From Pseudomonas xantholysinigenes (GTDB lineage Bacteria > Pseudomonadota > Gammaproteobacteria > Pseudomonadales > Pseudomonadaceae): a stretch of DNA of 64,000 bases. The stretch's first letter is position 1, and every line of letters starts with the position of its first letter. Where the stretch lies: positions 186,001-250,000 of the forward strand of contig NZ_CP077095.1 of NCBI RefSeq assembly GCF_014268885.2, given 5' to 3'. Positions 24,585 to 33,920 of this stretch are shown in pieces. Both the position numbers and the translations under genes were made by a program. The notes under the pieces were generated by a model. That model was not told the origin of the DNA. It made no database searches and saw nothing but the letters and a program-made list of their open reading frames with translations.

Positions 24585-25922
24585 ATGAGCGCTGCCGACC
24601 CCGTGCCCCCATGCGTGCTGATTGCCGAAGGCGATCCCTGGGTGCGCGACATGCTCAGCGAGATGCTGCTCAGCGTGCGTTGCGATGCACGCCTGCAGGT
24701 CTGCGCCGATGGCTCCCAGGCGCTCAGCGCGCTGGCGAGCAAGCCCGACCTGATCATCGCCGCCCGCGAACTCGCCGGCCTCGATGGCCTCGACCTGCTG
24801 CGCAAGGTACGCGCCAAGGGCGACCGCCCGGGGTTGCCGTTCATTCTCATGAGTGATCGCACCGACAGCGCCAGCGTGCGCGAGGCGGTGCCGCTGCAGC
24901 CGACCGCCTACCTGAGCAAGCCGCTCGACCTGGACAACCTGCGCAAGCGCCTGGAAAAACTGCTGCTGGAGGTGGGGGAGCAGATCGCCTGCCCGGTGCC
25001 GCCGCTGCAACCCGGAGCAACACTGCCGGCTTACCTGGAACAGCGCCGCGCCACGGCCGATGGCGGCCCGTTGTTTGCCGATGTGCAGGTGGCGGTCAAG
25101 CGCGCGCTCAACCCACAAGGCCTCAACCTCAAGGTGCTCGAGGAGGAGGTGCGCAACGACCCGCAGATCACCGGCGTGCTGATTGCCGCCGCCAACAGCG
25201 CCGCGTTGCACCGCGAGGCGCCGGTGCAGACCTTGCTGCAGGCGCTGAACAAGCTTGGCAGCACCCAGAGCATGAACCTCATCCTCGGCCTGACCCTCAA
25301 GCGCAGCGCGCGCCTCAGCGATCCGCTGCTGGCTCGGCATGCCGCGCATTATTGGGACTTGTCGCTGCACACCGCCGAATATGCCCGCACCTTGGCGCGT
25401 CTGCTCGAGGTCGACGAGGCGCTCTGTTACTGCGCAGGGCTGTTGCATTGCCTGGGCGACCTGGCCGTGTTGCGCACCCTGCAGGAGTGGCGCCTGGCAG
25501 GCGGGGAGCTGGACGAGGACCAGGTGCAGCTGTCGCTCAATGAGTTTGGCGCGCCGTTCGGCTCGGCGTTGCGCACCCGCTGGCGCTTGCCGCTTAACCT
25601 GCGCGAGTTGATCGCCGCGGTGTATCAACTGGGTGGCGGCGTGTATTCCCGCGAGATACTGGCCATGAACCTGGCAGGCCAGTTGGCCGCGCTGAAGCCC
25701 AGCCAAGGGCTGGAGAAGGTCGCCGCCAGCAAGACCGCGCGGTTGCTCAAACTCGGGCTGCCGGAGCTGTCGCGGCTGCGCAAGGTCGACCCTGAGGCGC
25801 TTGCGCGGGAGCATGCCGAGCGTGAGGCGGCAGAAGCTGCCGAGCGCGAACTGGAGGTTGCCCCGAGCGCTACGCCGGCGGCCGATACCGTGCCGCTAGA
25901 GGGCGGCGAGCGCCAGGGCTGA
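24585..25922 (+). CDS. HDOD-domain protein with a degenerate receiver domain
   Basis: 445 residues. An N-terminal response-regulator receiver fold (about residues 9-130) keeps the acidic pocket (E15, D17) and the SKP lysine. The phospho-acceptor aspartate is replaced by A60 (LIIAARELAGLDG), so it cannot be phosphorylated in the normal way. An HDOD domain (about 160-360) follows, a metal-independent relative of HD hydrolases found in signalling proteins, and then a charged tail rich in Ala and Glu (about 400-445). The start is the ATG after TGGAGA. The partner and output are unknown; two c-di-GMP genes lie downstream. Confidence 0.85.
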   Translation: MSAADPVPPCVLIAEGDPWVRDMLSEMLLSVRCDARLQVCADGSQALSALASKPDLIIAARELAGLDGLDLLRKVRAKGDRPGLPFILMSDRTDSASVREAVPLQPTAYLSKPLDLDNLRKRLEKLLLEVGEQIACPVPPLQPGATLPAYLEQRRATADGGPLFADVQVAVKRALNPQGLNLKVLEEEVRNDPQITGVLIAAANSAALHREAPVQTLLQALNKLGSTQSMNLILGLTLKRSARLSDPLLARHAAHYWDLSLHTAEYARTLARLLEVDEALCYCAGLLHCLGDLAVLRTLQEWRLAGGELDEDQVQLSLNEFGAPFGSALRTRWRLPLNLRELIAAVYQLGGGVYSREILAMNLAGQLAALKPSQGLEKVAASKTARLLKLGLPELSRLRKVDPEALAREHAEREAAEAAERELEVAPSATPAADTVPLEGGERQG

Positions 25923-26051
25923 TCAGCCATCGCTCAGGCTTGGGATCGCTCCTACAGCTATTGCGGACGCCTGTTCGTATCCAGGGAAACCCATCAGCGG
26001 TAGTTTTCCAGCCACTCCACCAACGGAATGGCAGGAAGGCTGCGGCTGAAG

Positions 26052-26822
26052 ATGAGCTCATACAAATACCGTGGTCTGCGTTATCAGGTTTATCGTTCCC
26101 AGGCGCGAACGCTTGCCCATGAGGCATTCTCGAGAGGGAACTGTTCGCTTGGCGCCGGCGTTGACGTTGACAGGGTCCGTTTTGAACCTATCGGCAGGCG
26201 GGCTATCGAGGCTTTGCAGTATTGGGACAACCAAACCCACCATTTCCCCTGGGAGGAAGTGCCACGCTGGACTGATCGTGACCACAGAGGGCTCGATCTC
26301 TCACTGTGGTCTGCGCATGAACTCTGCGGTCTCTGCTATGCCAGTCCGCGGAGGAGCAGTCACTGCATCAAGATCATCCTGTTGGAAGGTAAGCCAGGTC
26401 CCATGAACCCACTGAGAGGCCTGGTGGCGTCGCTGTCGGTGTTGGCCATCATTGAATACGCAAGGATGCTCAGCTGTTCGCAAATAGAAATTCAGCAACC
26501 GGACCCAGGTGTCGAGCCGTGGTATTCATCGATTGGGTTCGACCGCGATCCCGCCGGGCGTCTTGTGATGCCCGTGCGAGCGACTATTCCACAAACCACT
26601 GTTCAGGTATCAGAGGTTCCCATGCGCTATTCAACAAGTTCCAGGAAGGCCGAATTGATCAGGCGATACACTGCCGAGGCTGTCGCCCTCGCAGGTGAAA
26701 CGACCGACCAGCAGCGCCATATACTTGAAGTGGCATTCAAGGAGGGTCGGCAGAAAGAGCCTGAGGGGATACTGGCGGGGCCCCGTAGCGGCCCGATCGA
26801 CTACGAGTGGGCCTCCAGATGA
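26052..26822 (+). CDS. Orphan protein, possible GNAT-like acetyltransferase fold
   Basis: 256 residues that I do not recognise by family. The middle (about residues 85-170) has an acetyltransferase-like order: a strand ending in LCGLCYASPR, a second strand KIILLEG, a NPLRGLVAS turn leading into a long helix, then IEIQQPD and WYSSIGFD. The last resembles the Y-x-x-x-GF end of GNAT enzymes. Codon use looks less GC-biased than in the neighbours (AGG, ATA and TCA codons occur), hinting at recent acquisition. The start has a weak upstream site. The function is unproven. Confidence 0.55.
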   Translation: MSSYKYRGLRYQVYRSQARTLAHEAFSRGNCSLGAGVDVDRVRFEPIGRRAIEALQYWDNQTHHFPWEEVPRWTDRDHRGLDLSLWSAHELCGLCYASPRRSSHCIKIILLEGKPGPMNPLRGLVASLSVLAIIEYARMLSCSQIEIQQPDPGVEPWYSSIGFDRDPAGRLVMPVRATIPQTTVQVSEVPMRYSTSSRKAELIRRYTAEAVALAGETTDQQRHILEVAFKEGRQKEPEGILAGPRSGPIDYEWASR

Positions 26823-26850
26823 ATCGAGCCCGTGGCTACGGTTAGCGCGC

Positions 26851-27840
26851 TCAACCTTTCACGATCTGGTTCTTGCCTTGGCGCTTGGCGCGGTACATGG
26901 CCGCGTCCGCCCGGGCGAACAGGCTATCCAGAGTCTCATCTTCATCCAGCAACCCAGTCAGCCCTTGGCTCACGGTAACCCCGTAGGTTTGCTCTCCATG
27001 GTTGAAGCTCAGGCGCTGGATCTCCCGTTGCAAGCGCTCGGCGATCTGCTCGGCGACCTGCGCGGTACAACCTGGGAACACCGCCGCGAATTCCTCGCCA
27101 CCGATGCGTCCGAACAGATCGCCACGTCGTAGCACGGCCTTGCCACTGTCGGCGATACGCTGCAGCACCTGGTCACCTTCCTGGTGGCCGTAGCTATCGT
27201 TGATCTGTTTGAAATCGTCGATATCCAACAACAGGAACGCCATCGGCGTGCCGTCCTCGCGTGCACTGTCAAAAGCCAGTTGGGCGCATTCGAAGAAGTG
27301 TCGACGGTTGCTGCTCTGGGTGAGCACGTCGGTGGTGGCCAGGCGTTGCAGTTCGCCTTCGAGCTGCTTCTTTTCGGTGATGTCCTCGGCGATGCCGACG
27401 ATGATCACGCGCTGCTCGCCTTCACGTTGCTGGTTGATGTAGCACTTGTCGCTCAGCCAGCGCACTTCCCCGGCGGCGTTGAGGATACGGTATTCACGGT
27501 CCTCGACGGTGCCCTTGACCAGCACCTGGGCCAGGCTGCGTTCGGCGTATTCGAGGTCGTCCGGGTAAATGGCGTCGCGCCACTCGTTGTAGTCGGCCAG
27601 CACCAGGCTGGCCGGGCGGCCAAAGATGCGCTCATAGGCGGGGCTGACATAGAGCACCTGGCGGGTCTCCCAATCGAAGGCCCAGAGCACGGCGTTGACG
27701 CTGTCGAGCAGCGAGCTGTACAGCTGCTCGCGCTCGCTCAGCCGCGCCACCTCGCCTTGGGCGTGCAAAAGGGCGAGCAGGGTCTGGGCAGCTTCGGGGC
27801 GGGCGGTAGCGGATTGCGTGGGTGGAAGGTCTTTGGCCAT
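26851..27840 (-). CDS. PAS-GGDEF diguanylate cyclase
   Basis: About 329 residues. A PAS domain with PAC motif (about 35-155, including REYRILNAAGEVRWLSDKCY) is followed by a GGDEF domain with the active GGEEF variant (RIGGEEFA) and an RRGD motif five residues upstream, the RxxD inhibitory site that binds c-di-GMP. It should make c-di-GMP from GTP with product inhibition. No membrane segment is present. The ATG giving MAKDLPP is preferred; an in-frame ATG at 27948 would add 36 low-complexity residues. Confidence 0.9.
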   Translation of the reverse strand: MAKDLPPTQSATARPEAAQTLLALLHAQGEVARLSEREQLYSSLLDSVNAVLWAFDWETRQVLYVSPAYERIFGRPASLVLADYNEWRDAIYPDDLEYAERSLAQVLVKGTVEDREYRILNAAGEVRWLSDKCYINQQREGEQRVIIVGIAEDITEKKQLEGELQRLATTDVLTQSSNRRHFFECAQLAFDSAREDGTPMAFLLLDIDDFKQINDSYGHQEGDQVLQRIADSGKAVLRRGDLFGRIGGEEFAAVFPGCTAQVAEQIAERLQREIQRLSFNHGEQTYGVTVSQGLTGLLDEDETLDSLFARADAAMYRAKRQGKNQIVKG

Positions 27841-27980
27841 GAGCACGGAACGTTTCTCGACGATGGGCGTGCGGCCACGGACCGGCCCGCCACGCGGGCG
27901 ATGTGCCGAATTTGAGTCGAGCGCAGGGGGGGAAGTTCCGGTCGGCATGCCCCGTTGCGGGGCATGCCGATCAACGGCGG

Positions 27981-29165
27981 TCAGGCGCCGTTGGGGCGCA
28001 GCGAGTAGGTCTTGAGTTGCGCGGCGAAGTCACGCAGTGACTGAATGCCACTGGCCTCGGCCTCGTGGACCCAGTCTTTCATGGCGGCGAGCATGTCGTG
28101 GCCGTTGGCGCTGGTACGTGCCCAGATCTGCTGCAGTGCCAGGCGCTTTTCGTAGATGGTCTTGAGCGCTTGGCTGTGGGCCAGCATGGACTCGATACGC
28201 AGGTGATGGCGATCCTGGAGCAGGCTGGTTTCGCGCGACAGCAGGCGCTTGGCGCGGCGGAAGCGGTGGCGCACCGAGGTGTCGACCTTGTCCAGCTCCT
28301 GTTTCACCAGCGGTGCGATCACCAGCTTGCGGTACTGGGCCATGATCTGGAAACGGTTGTTGAGGATGGCCATGGCGGTGTCCATGTCCAGCGAGGCCTT
28401 GCCTTCGACTCGATGGGCGATGGGCGCCACGCGCTGCACCTTGGCCAGGCGCAACAGGCTCAGCAGGCGGATCCACATCCAGCCGATGTCGAACTCCCAG
28501 CGGCGTACCGACAGCTTGGCCGAGTTGGGGTAGGTGTGATGGTTGTTATGCAGCTCTTCGCCGCCAATGATGATGCCCCAGGGCACCAGGTTGGTGGCGG
28601 CGTCGCGGCATTCGAAGTTGCGGTAGCCAACCGCATGGCCCAGGCCATTGACCACGCCAGCGGCCCAGAACGGAATCCACATCATCTGGATGGCCCAGAT
28701 GGTGATGCCGATGGTGCCGAACAGCAGCAGGTCGATCACCGCCATCAGGGCAATGCCGCCGAGCTTGTAGCGGCTGTAGAGGTTGCGCTCGATCCAGTCG
28801 TCCGGGCAGTTCTTGCCGTAGATGCGCAAGGTTTCTTCGTTGCGCGCCTCTGCGCGGTACAGTTCCGCGCCCTTGCGCAGCACGGTGCCCAAGCCCTTGT
28901 GCACCGGGCTGTGCGGGTCGTCCGGGGTTTCGCACTTGGCGTGGTGCTTGCGGTGGATGGCGGTCCACTCGCGGGTATTCTGCGCCGTGGTCAGCCACAG
29001 CCAGAAACGGAAGAAATGCTTGAGGCCCGCGTTCAACTCCAGGGCGCGGTGAGCCGAGTAGCGGTGCAGGTAGAGGGTGACGCTGACGATGGTGACATGG
29101 GTCAGCAGCAGGGTGACGGCGACCAGTTGCCAGGCCGACAAGTCGAGTAAACCGTAGTACCACAT
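27981..29165 (-). CDS. Membrane fatty-acid (acyl) desaturase
   Basis: 394 residues with the three histidine boxes of di-iron acyl desaturases: H34-x4-H39 (HRYSAH), H71-x2-HH (HRKHH) and H206-x2-HH (HNNHH), set between hydrophobic segments at about 10-30, 45-62, 137-160 and 162-180. This is the DesA/OLE1-like delta-9 type, which introduces double bases into saturated acyl chains of membrane lipids. The ~150-residue C-terminal helical extension beyond the last box is long. It is a single gene with its own upstream region. Confidence 0.9.
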   Translation of the reverse strand: MWYYGLLDLSAWQLVAVTLLLTHVTIVSVTLYLHRYSAHRALELNAGLKHFFRFWLWLTTAQNTREWTAIHRKHHAKCETPDDPHSPVHKGLGTVLRKGAELYRAEARNEETLRIYGKNCPDDWIERNLYSRYKLGGIALMAVIDLLLFGTIGITIWAIQMMWIPFWAAGVVNGLGHAVGYRNFECRDAATNLVPWGIIIGGEELHNNHHTYPNSAKLSVRRWEFDIGWMWIRLLSLLRLAKVQRVAPIAHRVEGKASLDMDTAMAILNNRFQIMAQYRKLVIAPLVKQELDKVDTSVRHRFRRAKRLLSRETSLLQDRHHLRIESMLAHSQALKTIYEKRLALQQIWARTSANGHDMLAAMKDWVHEAEASGIQSLRDFAAQLKTYSLRPNGA

Positions 29166-29316
29166 AACGGGAAAGACCCTCGGGAAACAGGGGGAAACAG
29201 CGCTCGCATTATCCCTTTGCGGGGAAATAAAACCAGTCGCCCTTTTTGATAGGAGGTCACAGGGTGTTTCAGCCCTTATAATGCCCCTTCCTTTTTCATG
29301 GGCTCATCCACCCGAC

Positions 29317-31212
29317 ATGTCTGTTTCCGTTCGCGACGCCTTGCGCATGGCCGGGCTCTATGTGGTGCTTTCAATCCTCTGGCTGGTCCTGTCGGAAATG
29401 GTCCTGCACGGCATGACCGAAGACCCCTTGGCGCTCACCGTGGGGCGGCAGATCAACGTGGTGGTCTGGGTGCTGCTCAGCGCCTTGCTGATTTTCGTTT
29501 CGCGCGCCCGGCTGTTGAACTTCATCGGCGTCGGCGCGCGCCTGCGCAGCGAGGACCGTGAGCGCCTGCGCATGGCCGCGGCGGTGTTCGATAGCACCCT
29601 GGAAGGGGTGCTGGTGACTGATCGCAACGGCCTGATCGTGCACGTCAACCGGGCCTTCATGCGCATCACCGGGTACCAGCAGGATGAGGTCATCGGGCAG
29701 CGCCCGAGCAAGTTCAAGTCCGGTCGCCACGGTGCGCCGTTCTACCAGCAGATCTACGCGGCCTTGGCTGACAAGGGCGAGTGGAGCGGAGAAATCTGGA
29801 ACCGACGCAAAAGTGGCGAAATCTACCCGCAGTGGCAGACGATTTGCGCCATCCGCGACGATAGCGGCGCTCTCAGCCACTATGTGGCGGTGTTCAGCGA
29901 CATCAGTGCGATCAAGCACAGCGAGGAGGAACTGGCCTACCTCGCCCATCACGACCCGCTGACCGGCCTGCCCAACCGCCTGCTGTTCAATGACCGGGTC
30001 GAACAGGCGCTGACCGCGGCACAGGCCAACAAGCGCGGCTGCGCCCTGCTGCTGCTCGACCTCGATCACTTCCAGAGCATCAATGATGGCCTTGGCCACA
30101 CCATTGGCGACCAACTGCTCAAGCTGGTGGGCGAACGCCTGCGCGAGTTGCTGGGCAACGGCGTGACCCTGGCGCGCCTTGGTGGCGACGAATTCGCCGT
30201 GCTGGCCGAGAACTGCCAGCAGGTCGGCCAGGCCGGCAAGCTGGCGCAGACCATCATCGAGCGGTTGAAGGAACCCTTCTGCTTCGACGGCAACCGCCTG
30301 TTCATCAGTGTCAGTATCGGCATCAGCCTGTTCCCCAGCGACGCGCTCAGTGGCGAGCAGTTGCTGCGCAACGCCGACTCGGCGCTGTTCAAGGCCAAGA
30401 GCAATGGCCGCGCCTGCTACGCGTTGTACACCGAGGAACTCACTGCCCACGCCCAGCAGCGGGTGGAGACGGCCGGCGAGCTGCGTCGGGCCCTGGAGCA
30501 GCAGGAACTGCGGGTATTCTTCCAGCCGGTGCACGATCTGTTCACCGCGCGCATGGTCGGGGTCGAGGCGCTGGTACGCTGGCAGCACCCCCAGCGCGGC
30601 CTGGTACCGCCCGGCGAGTTCATCCCCATCGCCGAGCGCACCGGGCTGATCGCCGAGATCGATGCCTGGGTGCTGCGCCAGGCTTGTCGGCAGATGGTGC
30701 AGTGGCAAACCGAAGGGCGGCAGTTGTCCTTTGTCGCGGTGAACATTTCCAGCCGCCTGTTCAGCCAGCGCGACTTGTACCGGCAGGTGGCGGATGTGCT
30801 TAACGACAGCGGCCTGGACCCGGCGCTGCTGGAGCTGGAGGTGACCGAAAGCGCGGTGATGGAAGACCCGGAGGTGGCGCTGGAGCAGTTGCACCGCTTG
30901 CGTGAACTGGGCTTGAGCCTGGCCATCGACGATTTCGGCACCGGCTATTCGTCGTTGCTGCGGCTCAAGCGCCTGCCGGTGCAGAAGCTCAAGATCGACC
31001 AGGGCTTCGTTGCCGGCCTGCCGTGCGACGAGGATGACATCGCCATTGTCCGGGTCATCATCGCCCTGGCCCGCAGCATGGGCATGCAGGTGCATGCCGA
31101 AGGTATCGAGCAGGCCGAGCAAGCGCGCTTCCTGTTGGAGCAGCAGTGCCAGATGGGGCAGGGGTACTGGTTTGGCAGGCCGGTGCCGGCTCAACAGCTG
31201 CACTGGGGGTGA
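29317..31212 (+). CDS. Membrane PAS-GGDEF-EAL c-di-GMP signalling protein
   Basis: About 631 residues. Two transmembrane helices (about 8-28 and 45-63) precede a PAS/PAC sensor (about 85-205), a GGDEF domain with intact GGDEF (ARLGGDEFAVL) but no clear RxxD site, and an EAL domain (about 385-625). The EAL domain keeps EALVRW and DDFGTGYSSL, so phosphodiesterase activity is plausible. Whether cyclase or phosphodiesterase dominates cannot be read. An in-frame ATG at 29281 would add 12 residues; neither start has a strong Shine-Dalgarno. Confidence 0.88.
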   Translation: MSVSVRDALRMAGLYVVLSILWLVLSEMVLHGMTEDPLALTVGRQINVVVWVLLSALLIFVSRARLLNFIGVGARLRSEDRERLRMAAAVFDSTLEGVLVTDRNGLIVHVNRAFMRITGYQQDEVIGQRPSKFKSGRHGAPFYQQIYAALADKGEWSGEIWNRRKSGEIYPQWQTICAIRDDSGALSHYVAVFSDISAIKHSEEELAYLAHHDPLTGLPNRLLFNDRVEQALTAAQANKRGCALLLLDLDHFQSINDGLGHTIGDQLLKLVGERLRELLGNGVTLARLGGDEFAVLAENCQQVGQAGKLAQTIIERLKEPFCFDGNRLFISVSIGISLFPSDALSGEQLLRNADSALFKAKSNGRACYALYTEELTAHAQQRVETAGELRRALEQQELRVFFQPVHDLFTARMVGVEALVRWQHPQRGLVPPGEFIPIAERTGLIAEIDAWVLRQACRQMVQWQTEGRQLSFVAVNISSRLFSQRDLYRQVADVLNDSGLDPALLELEVTESAVMEDPEVALEQLHRLRELGLSLAIDDFGTGYSSLLRLKRLPVQKLKIDQGFVAGLPCDEDDIAIVRVIIALARSMGMQVHAEGIEQAEQARFLLEQQCQMGQGYWFGRPVPAQQLHWG

Positions 31213-31225
31213 CACGCCTCCTGTA

Positions 31226-31371
31226 GGCGCCAGCCTTGCTGGCGAACCAGGCGACGCGTTGCCTGGCACCGGCTGTGCCGGTGTTCGCGGGCAAGCCCGC
31301 TCCCACAGCAATTGCGACAGCTTGAGGAGCGCAGGCAAGACAGCCGCTCCCACGGTTGATCGTGGGAGCGG
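31226..31371. repeat. Compound REP cluster
   Basis: Several hairpins in series: CGCCAGCCTTGCTGGCG, then ACCGGCtgtGCCGGT joined to TTCGCGGGCAAGCCCGCTCC (the same compound unit as at 135-180), then an inverted half, GTGGGAGCGGGCTTCAACG. It lies between convergent genes and probably serves as a shared transcription barrier. Confidence 0.8.
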
Positions 31372-31374
31372 GCT

Positions 31375-32019
31375 TCAACGCTTGTTCAAGCCTTTGGCCA
31401 GACGGTCGCCACCCAGCTGGATCACCGCCACCAACGCCACCAGCATCACGATCACCGTCAGCATGATCTGGCTGTCGAAGCGCTGGTAGCCGTACCGGTA
31501 GGCAATATCCCCCAGCCCGCCGGCGCCGATTGCCCCGGCCATGGCCGACGAGTTGATCAGCGTCACCAGGGTGATGGTGAAGCCGCCGACGATCCCCGGC
31601 AGCGCCTCGGGCAGCAGAACATGCCAGACGATGTGCCAGCGCCGGCAGCCCATGGCCTGGGCCGCTTCGATCAATCCGTGATCGACTTCGCGCAGGCTGA
31701 CCTCGGCGATCCGTGCGAAGAACGGAGTCGCGGCGATGGTCAGTGGCACCACGGCGGCCCAAACGCCATAGGTGGTGCCGACCACCAGGCGGGTGAAGGG
31801 AATCAGCGCGACCATCAGGATCAGGAACGGGATCGAGCGGAACAGATTGACGACGGCGCCGAGCACGCGGTTGAGCGTGGGGGCCTCGAAGATCCCGCCC
31901 TTGTCGCTGGTGACCAGCAGCACCGCCATCGGCACCCCGACCAGCAGCGCCACCAGCGAAGACACGCCCACCATCAGCAAGGTGTCCAGCAGGCCTTGCA
32001 ACAGACGATCAATCCACAT
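31375..32019 (-). CDS. MetI-like ABC permease
   Basis: 214 residues with five hydrophobic segments and the EAA loop region around [26 protein letters not shown], typical of methionine/organosulfur (MetI) permeases. It is the last gene of the transporter part of the operon and overlaps the ATPase gene by 11 bases. In this context, with a monooxygenase and SfnB homologues upstream, the substrate is more likely a sulfur compound than methionine itself. Confidence 0.88.
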   Translation of the reverse strand: MWIDRLLQGLLDTLLMVGVSSLVALLVGVPMAVLLVTSDKGGIFEAPTLNRVLGAVVNLFRSIPFLILMVALIPFTRLVVGTTYGVWAAVVPLTIAATPFFARIAEVSLREVDHGLIEAAQAMGCRRWHIVWHVLLPEALPGIVGGFTITLVTLINSSAMAGAIGAGGLGDIAYRYGYQRFDSQIMLTVIVMLVALVAVIQLGGDRLAKGLNKR

Positions 32020-33118
32020 GGCCAAGGACCTCCACGTTGGCGGCCCAGCGTCGGGCGCGCAGTTCAAGCTGATGGCTGTCCAGCGGCGAGCCGCGCACCG
32101 CCAGCACCAGTTGGCCGAGGGCATGCTCGCCGATGGTTTCGACTCCGCCCTGGAGCAGTCGCACCTGCCCGCCCAGGTCGGCGAACAGCGCGCTCAGATC
32201 GGGCTCACCGACCAGGGTGAGCTTCAGCACCACGGCCGCGTCGCGGTTGCCTGGCTGGGGCCGCAGGCTGGCCTGCAAGGCCGCTGGCAAGCGGGTCTGC
32301 AACGGCGCCAGCAGGGTTTGGGTGACCGTATGGCGTGGCGCGCCGAATACCTGCCAGACCTCGCCCTGCTCGACCACCTCGCCCCGTTCGAGCACCACCA
32401 CGCGCTGGCAGATGTCGCGGATCACCGCCATCTCATGGGTAATCAGCACCACGGTCAGGCCCAGGCGCTGGTTGATGGCGCGCAGCAGTTCGAGGATCGC
32501 GGCGGTGGTTTCCGGGTCCAGCGCCGAGGTGGCCTCGTCGCACAGCAGGATCTCGGGGTCATGCACCAGCGCCCGGGCGATACCGACGCGCTGCTTCTGG
32601 CCGCCGGACAACTGCGCCGGATAGACATGATGTTTTTCTGCTAGCCCGACCAGCTCCAGCAGTTCGCGTACCTTGCGCTGGCGCTCGGGCTTGGCGATGC
32701 CAGCTACCTTCAGCGGCAACTCGACGTTCTGCCACACGGTCTTGGCCGACATCAGGTTGAAGTGCTGGAAGATCATGCCGATGCGCCGGCGCAGGGCTAC
32801 CAGGCGTTCCTCGTCGAACGGCGCGATGTCTACCTGGTCGATCAGCACCCGGCCCTGACTGGGCTGTTCCAGGCGGTTGATGGTGCGCAGCAGAGACGAC
32901 TTGCCGGCGCCGCTGCGACCGATGATGCCGAAGATCTCGCCCCGGCGGATGTTCAGGTCGATCCCCTGCAGCGCGGCGTGGGTCTGGCCCGGGTAGGTCT
33001 TGCCCAGGCCGACGAAGCGGATATGGGCCTGGTTCACCTCCGGGCGTAGCGCCTGTTCGGTCGCCCGCGGCGTTTGTGTGGGCGGGAGGGGCGCCCTGAG
33101 GGCGCTGGCCTGGCTCAC
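32009..33118 (-). CDS. MetN-like ABC ATPase with NIL domain
   Basis: 369 residues. An ABC domain with GRSGAGKSS Walker [16 protein letters not shown] signature and [12 protein letters not shown] is followed by a C-terminal NIL (ACT-like) domain (about 290-350), which in MetN senses substrate and causes trans-inhibition. The start is taken as GTG, two bases after the stop of the binding-protein gene and preceded by GGAAGG; an ATG 12 codons upstream would overlap that gene. Confidence 0.9.
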   Translation of the reverse strand: MSQASALRAPLPPTQTPRATEQALRPEVNQAHIRFVGLGKTYPGQTHAALQGIDLNIRRGEIFGIIGRSGAGKSSLLRTINRLEQPSQGRVLIDQVDIAPFDEERLVALRRRIGMIFQHFNLMSAKTVWQNVELPLKVAGIAKPERQRKVRELLELVGLAEKHHVYPAQLSGGQKQRVGIARALVHDPEILLCDEATSALDPETTAAILELLRAINQRLGLTVVLITHEMAVIRDICQRVVVLERGEVVEQGEVWQVFGAPRHTVTQTLLAPLQTRLPAALQASLRPQPGNRDAAVVLKLTLVGEPDLSALFADLGGQVRLLQGGVETIGEHALGQLVLAVRGSPLDSHQLELRARRWAANVEVLGHVD

Positions 33119-33119
33119 G

Positions 33120-33920
33120 TCAGCCTTCCCAGCCGGCCTGGTAGAGGCTGCCATGGGCCTTGTCCAGGGCGGCTCGCACGACCGGCGAATGCTGGTAGAT
33201 GTCGACGAACTTGGCCAGGCGTGGGTCGTTCTTCTCCTGCGGGCGGATGACGAACTGGATCACGTACTCCTTGTTTTCCAGGCCATCGAACAGCAGCGCC
33301 GAGGTGGCGTCGAAAGTGTTGGCCAGGCGGATGTACGCAGGGTAGCCCTGGACCAGGTCGGCGTCGTCATAGGCACGTACCAGTTGCACCGCCTCGACCT
33401 GGAGAATCCTGATCTTCTTCGGGTTGGCGACGATGTCGTCCTCGGTGGCCTTGTAGCCCACGCCCGGCTTGAGGCTGATCAGCCCAGCCTTGGCCAGCAA
33501 TTGCAGGCCCCGACCGCTGTTGATCGGGTCGTTGGCGATGGCCACGCTGGCGCCTTCGGGCAGATCGTTGAAGCTTTTGTATTTTTTCGAGTACAGGCCG
33601 ACGTTGTTGATGATGCCCGGTGCGTAGGGCACCAGGTCGAAGCCGGCGGCGGCCTTGGCGTTTTCCAGGAACGGGATGTGCTGGAAGTAGTTCACGTCGA
33701 TATCGCCGCTGTTGAGGCTGACATTGGGCGCGATCCAGTCGCTGAACTCGATCAGCTTCACTTCCAGGCCCTGTTTGTGGGCCTCCGCCACCGCGGCTTC
33801 CAAGGGAATGGCGAAGGCGGCGGTGGTGCCGATCTTCAGCGGTTCGGCGGCGAAGGCGGCGGCGGACAGGCCGAGGCCCAGGGCGATGGCCGCAACGGGC
33901 CGGAACAGTTTCTCAAGCAT
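33120..33920 (-). CDS. MetQ/NlpA-like substrate-binding protein
   Basis: 266 residues. The signal peptide ends AAFAAEP with no lipobox cysteine, so this is a soluble periplasmic protein, unlike lipoprotein MetQ. The NLPA fold is shown by [34 protein letters not shown] and [20 protein letters not shown]. It overlaps the preceding monooxygenase gene by 8 bases. Its likely ligand is a small organosulfur compound used by the flavin enzymes of the operon. Confidence 0.9.
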   Translation of the reverse strand: MLEKLFRPVAAIALGLGLSAAAFAAEPLKIGTTAAFAIPLEAAVAEAHKQGLEVKLIEFSDWIAPNVSLNSGDIDVNYFQHIPFLENAKAAAGFDLVPYAPGIINNVGLYSKKYKSFNDLPEGASVAIANDPINSGRGLQLLAKAGLISLKPGVGYKATEDDIVANPKKIRILQVEAVQLVRAYDDADLVQGYPAYIRLANTFDATSALLFDGLENKEYVIQFVIRPQEKNDPRLAKFVDIYQHSPVVRAALDKAHGSLYQAGWEG

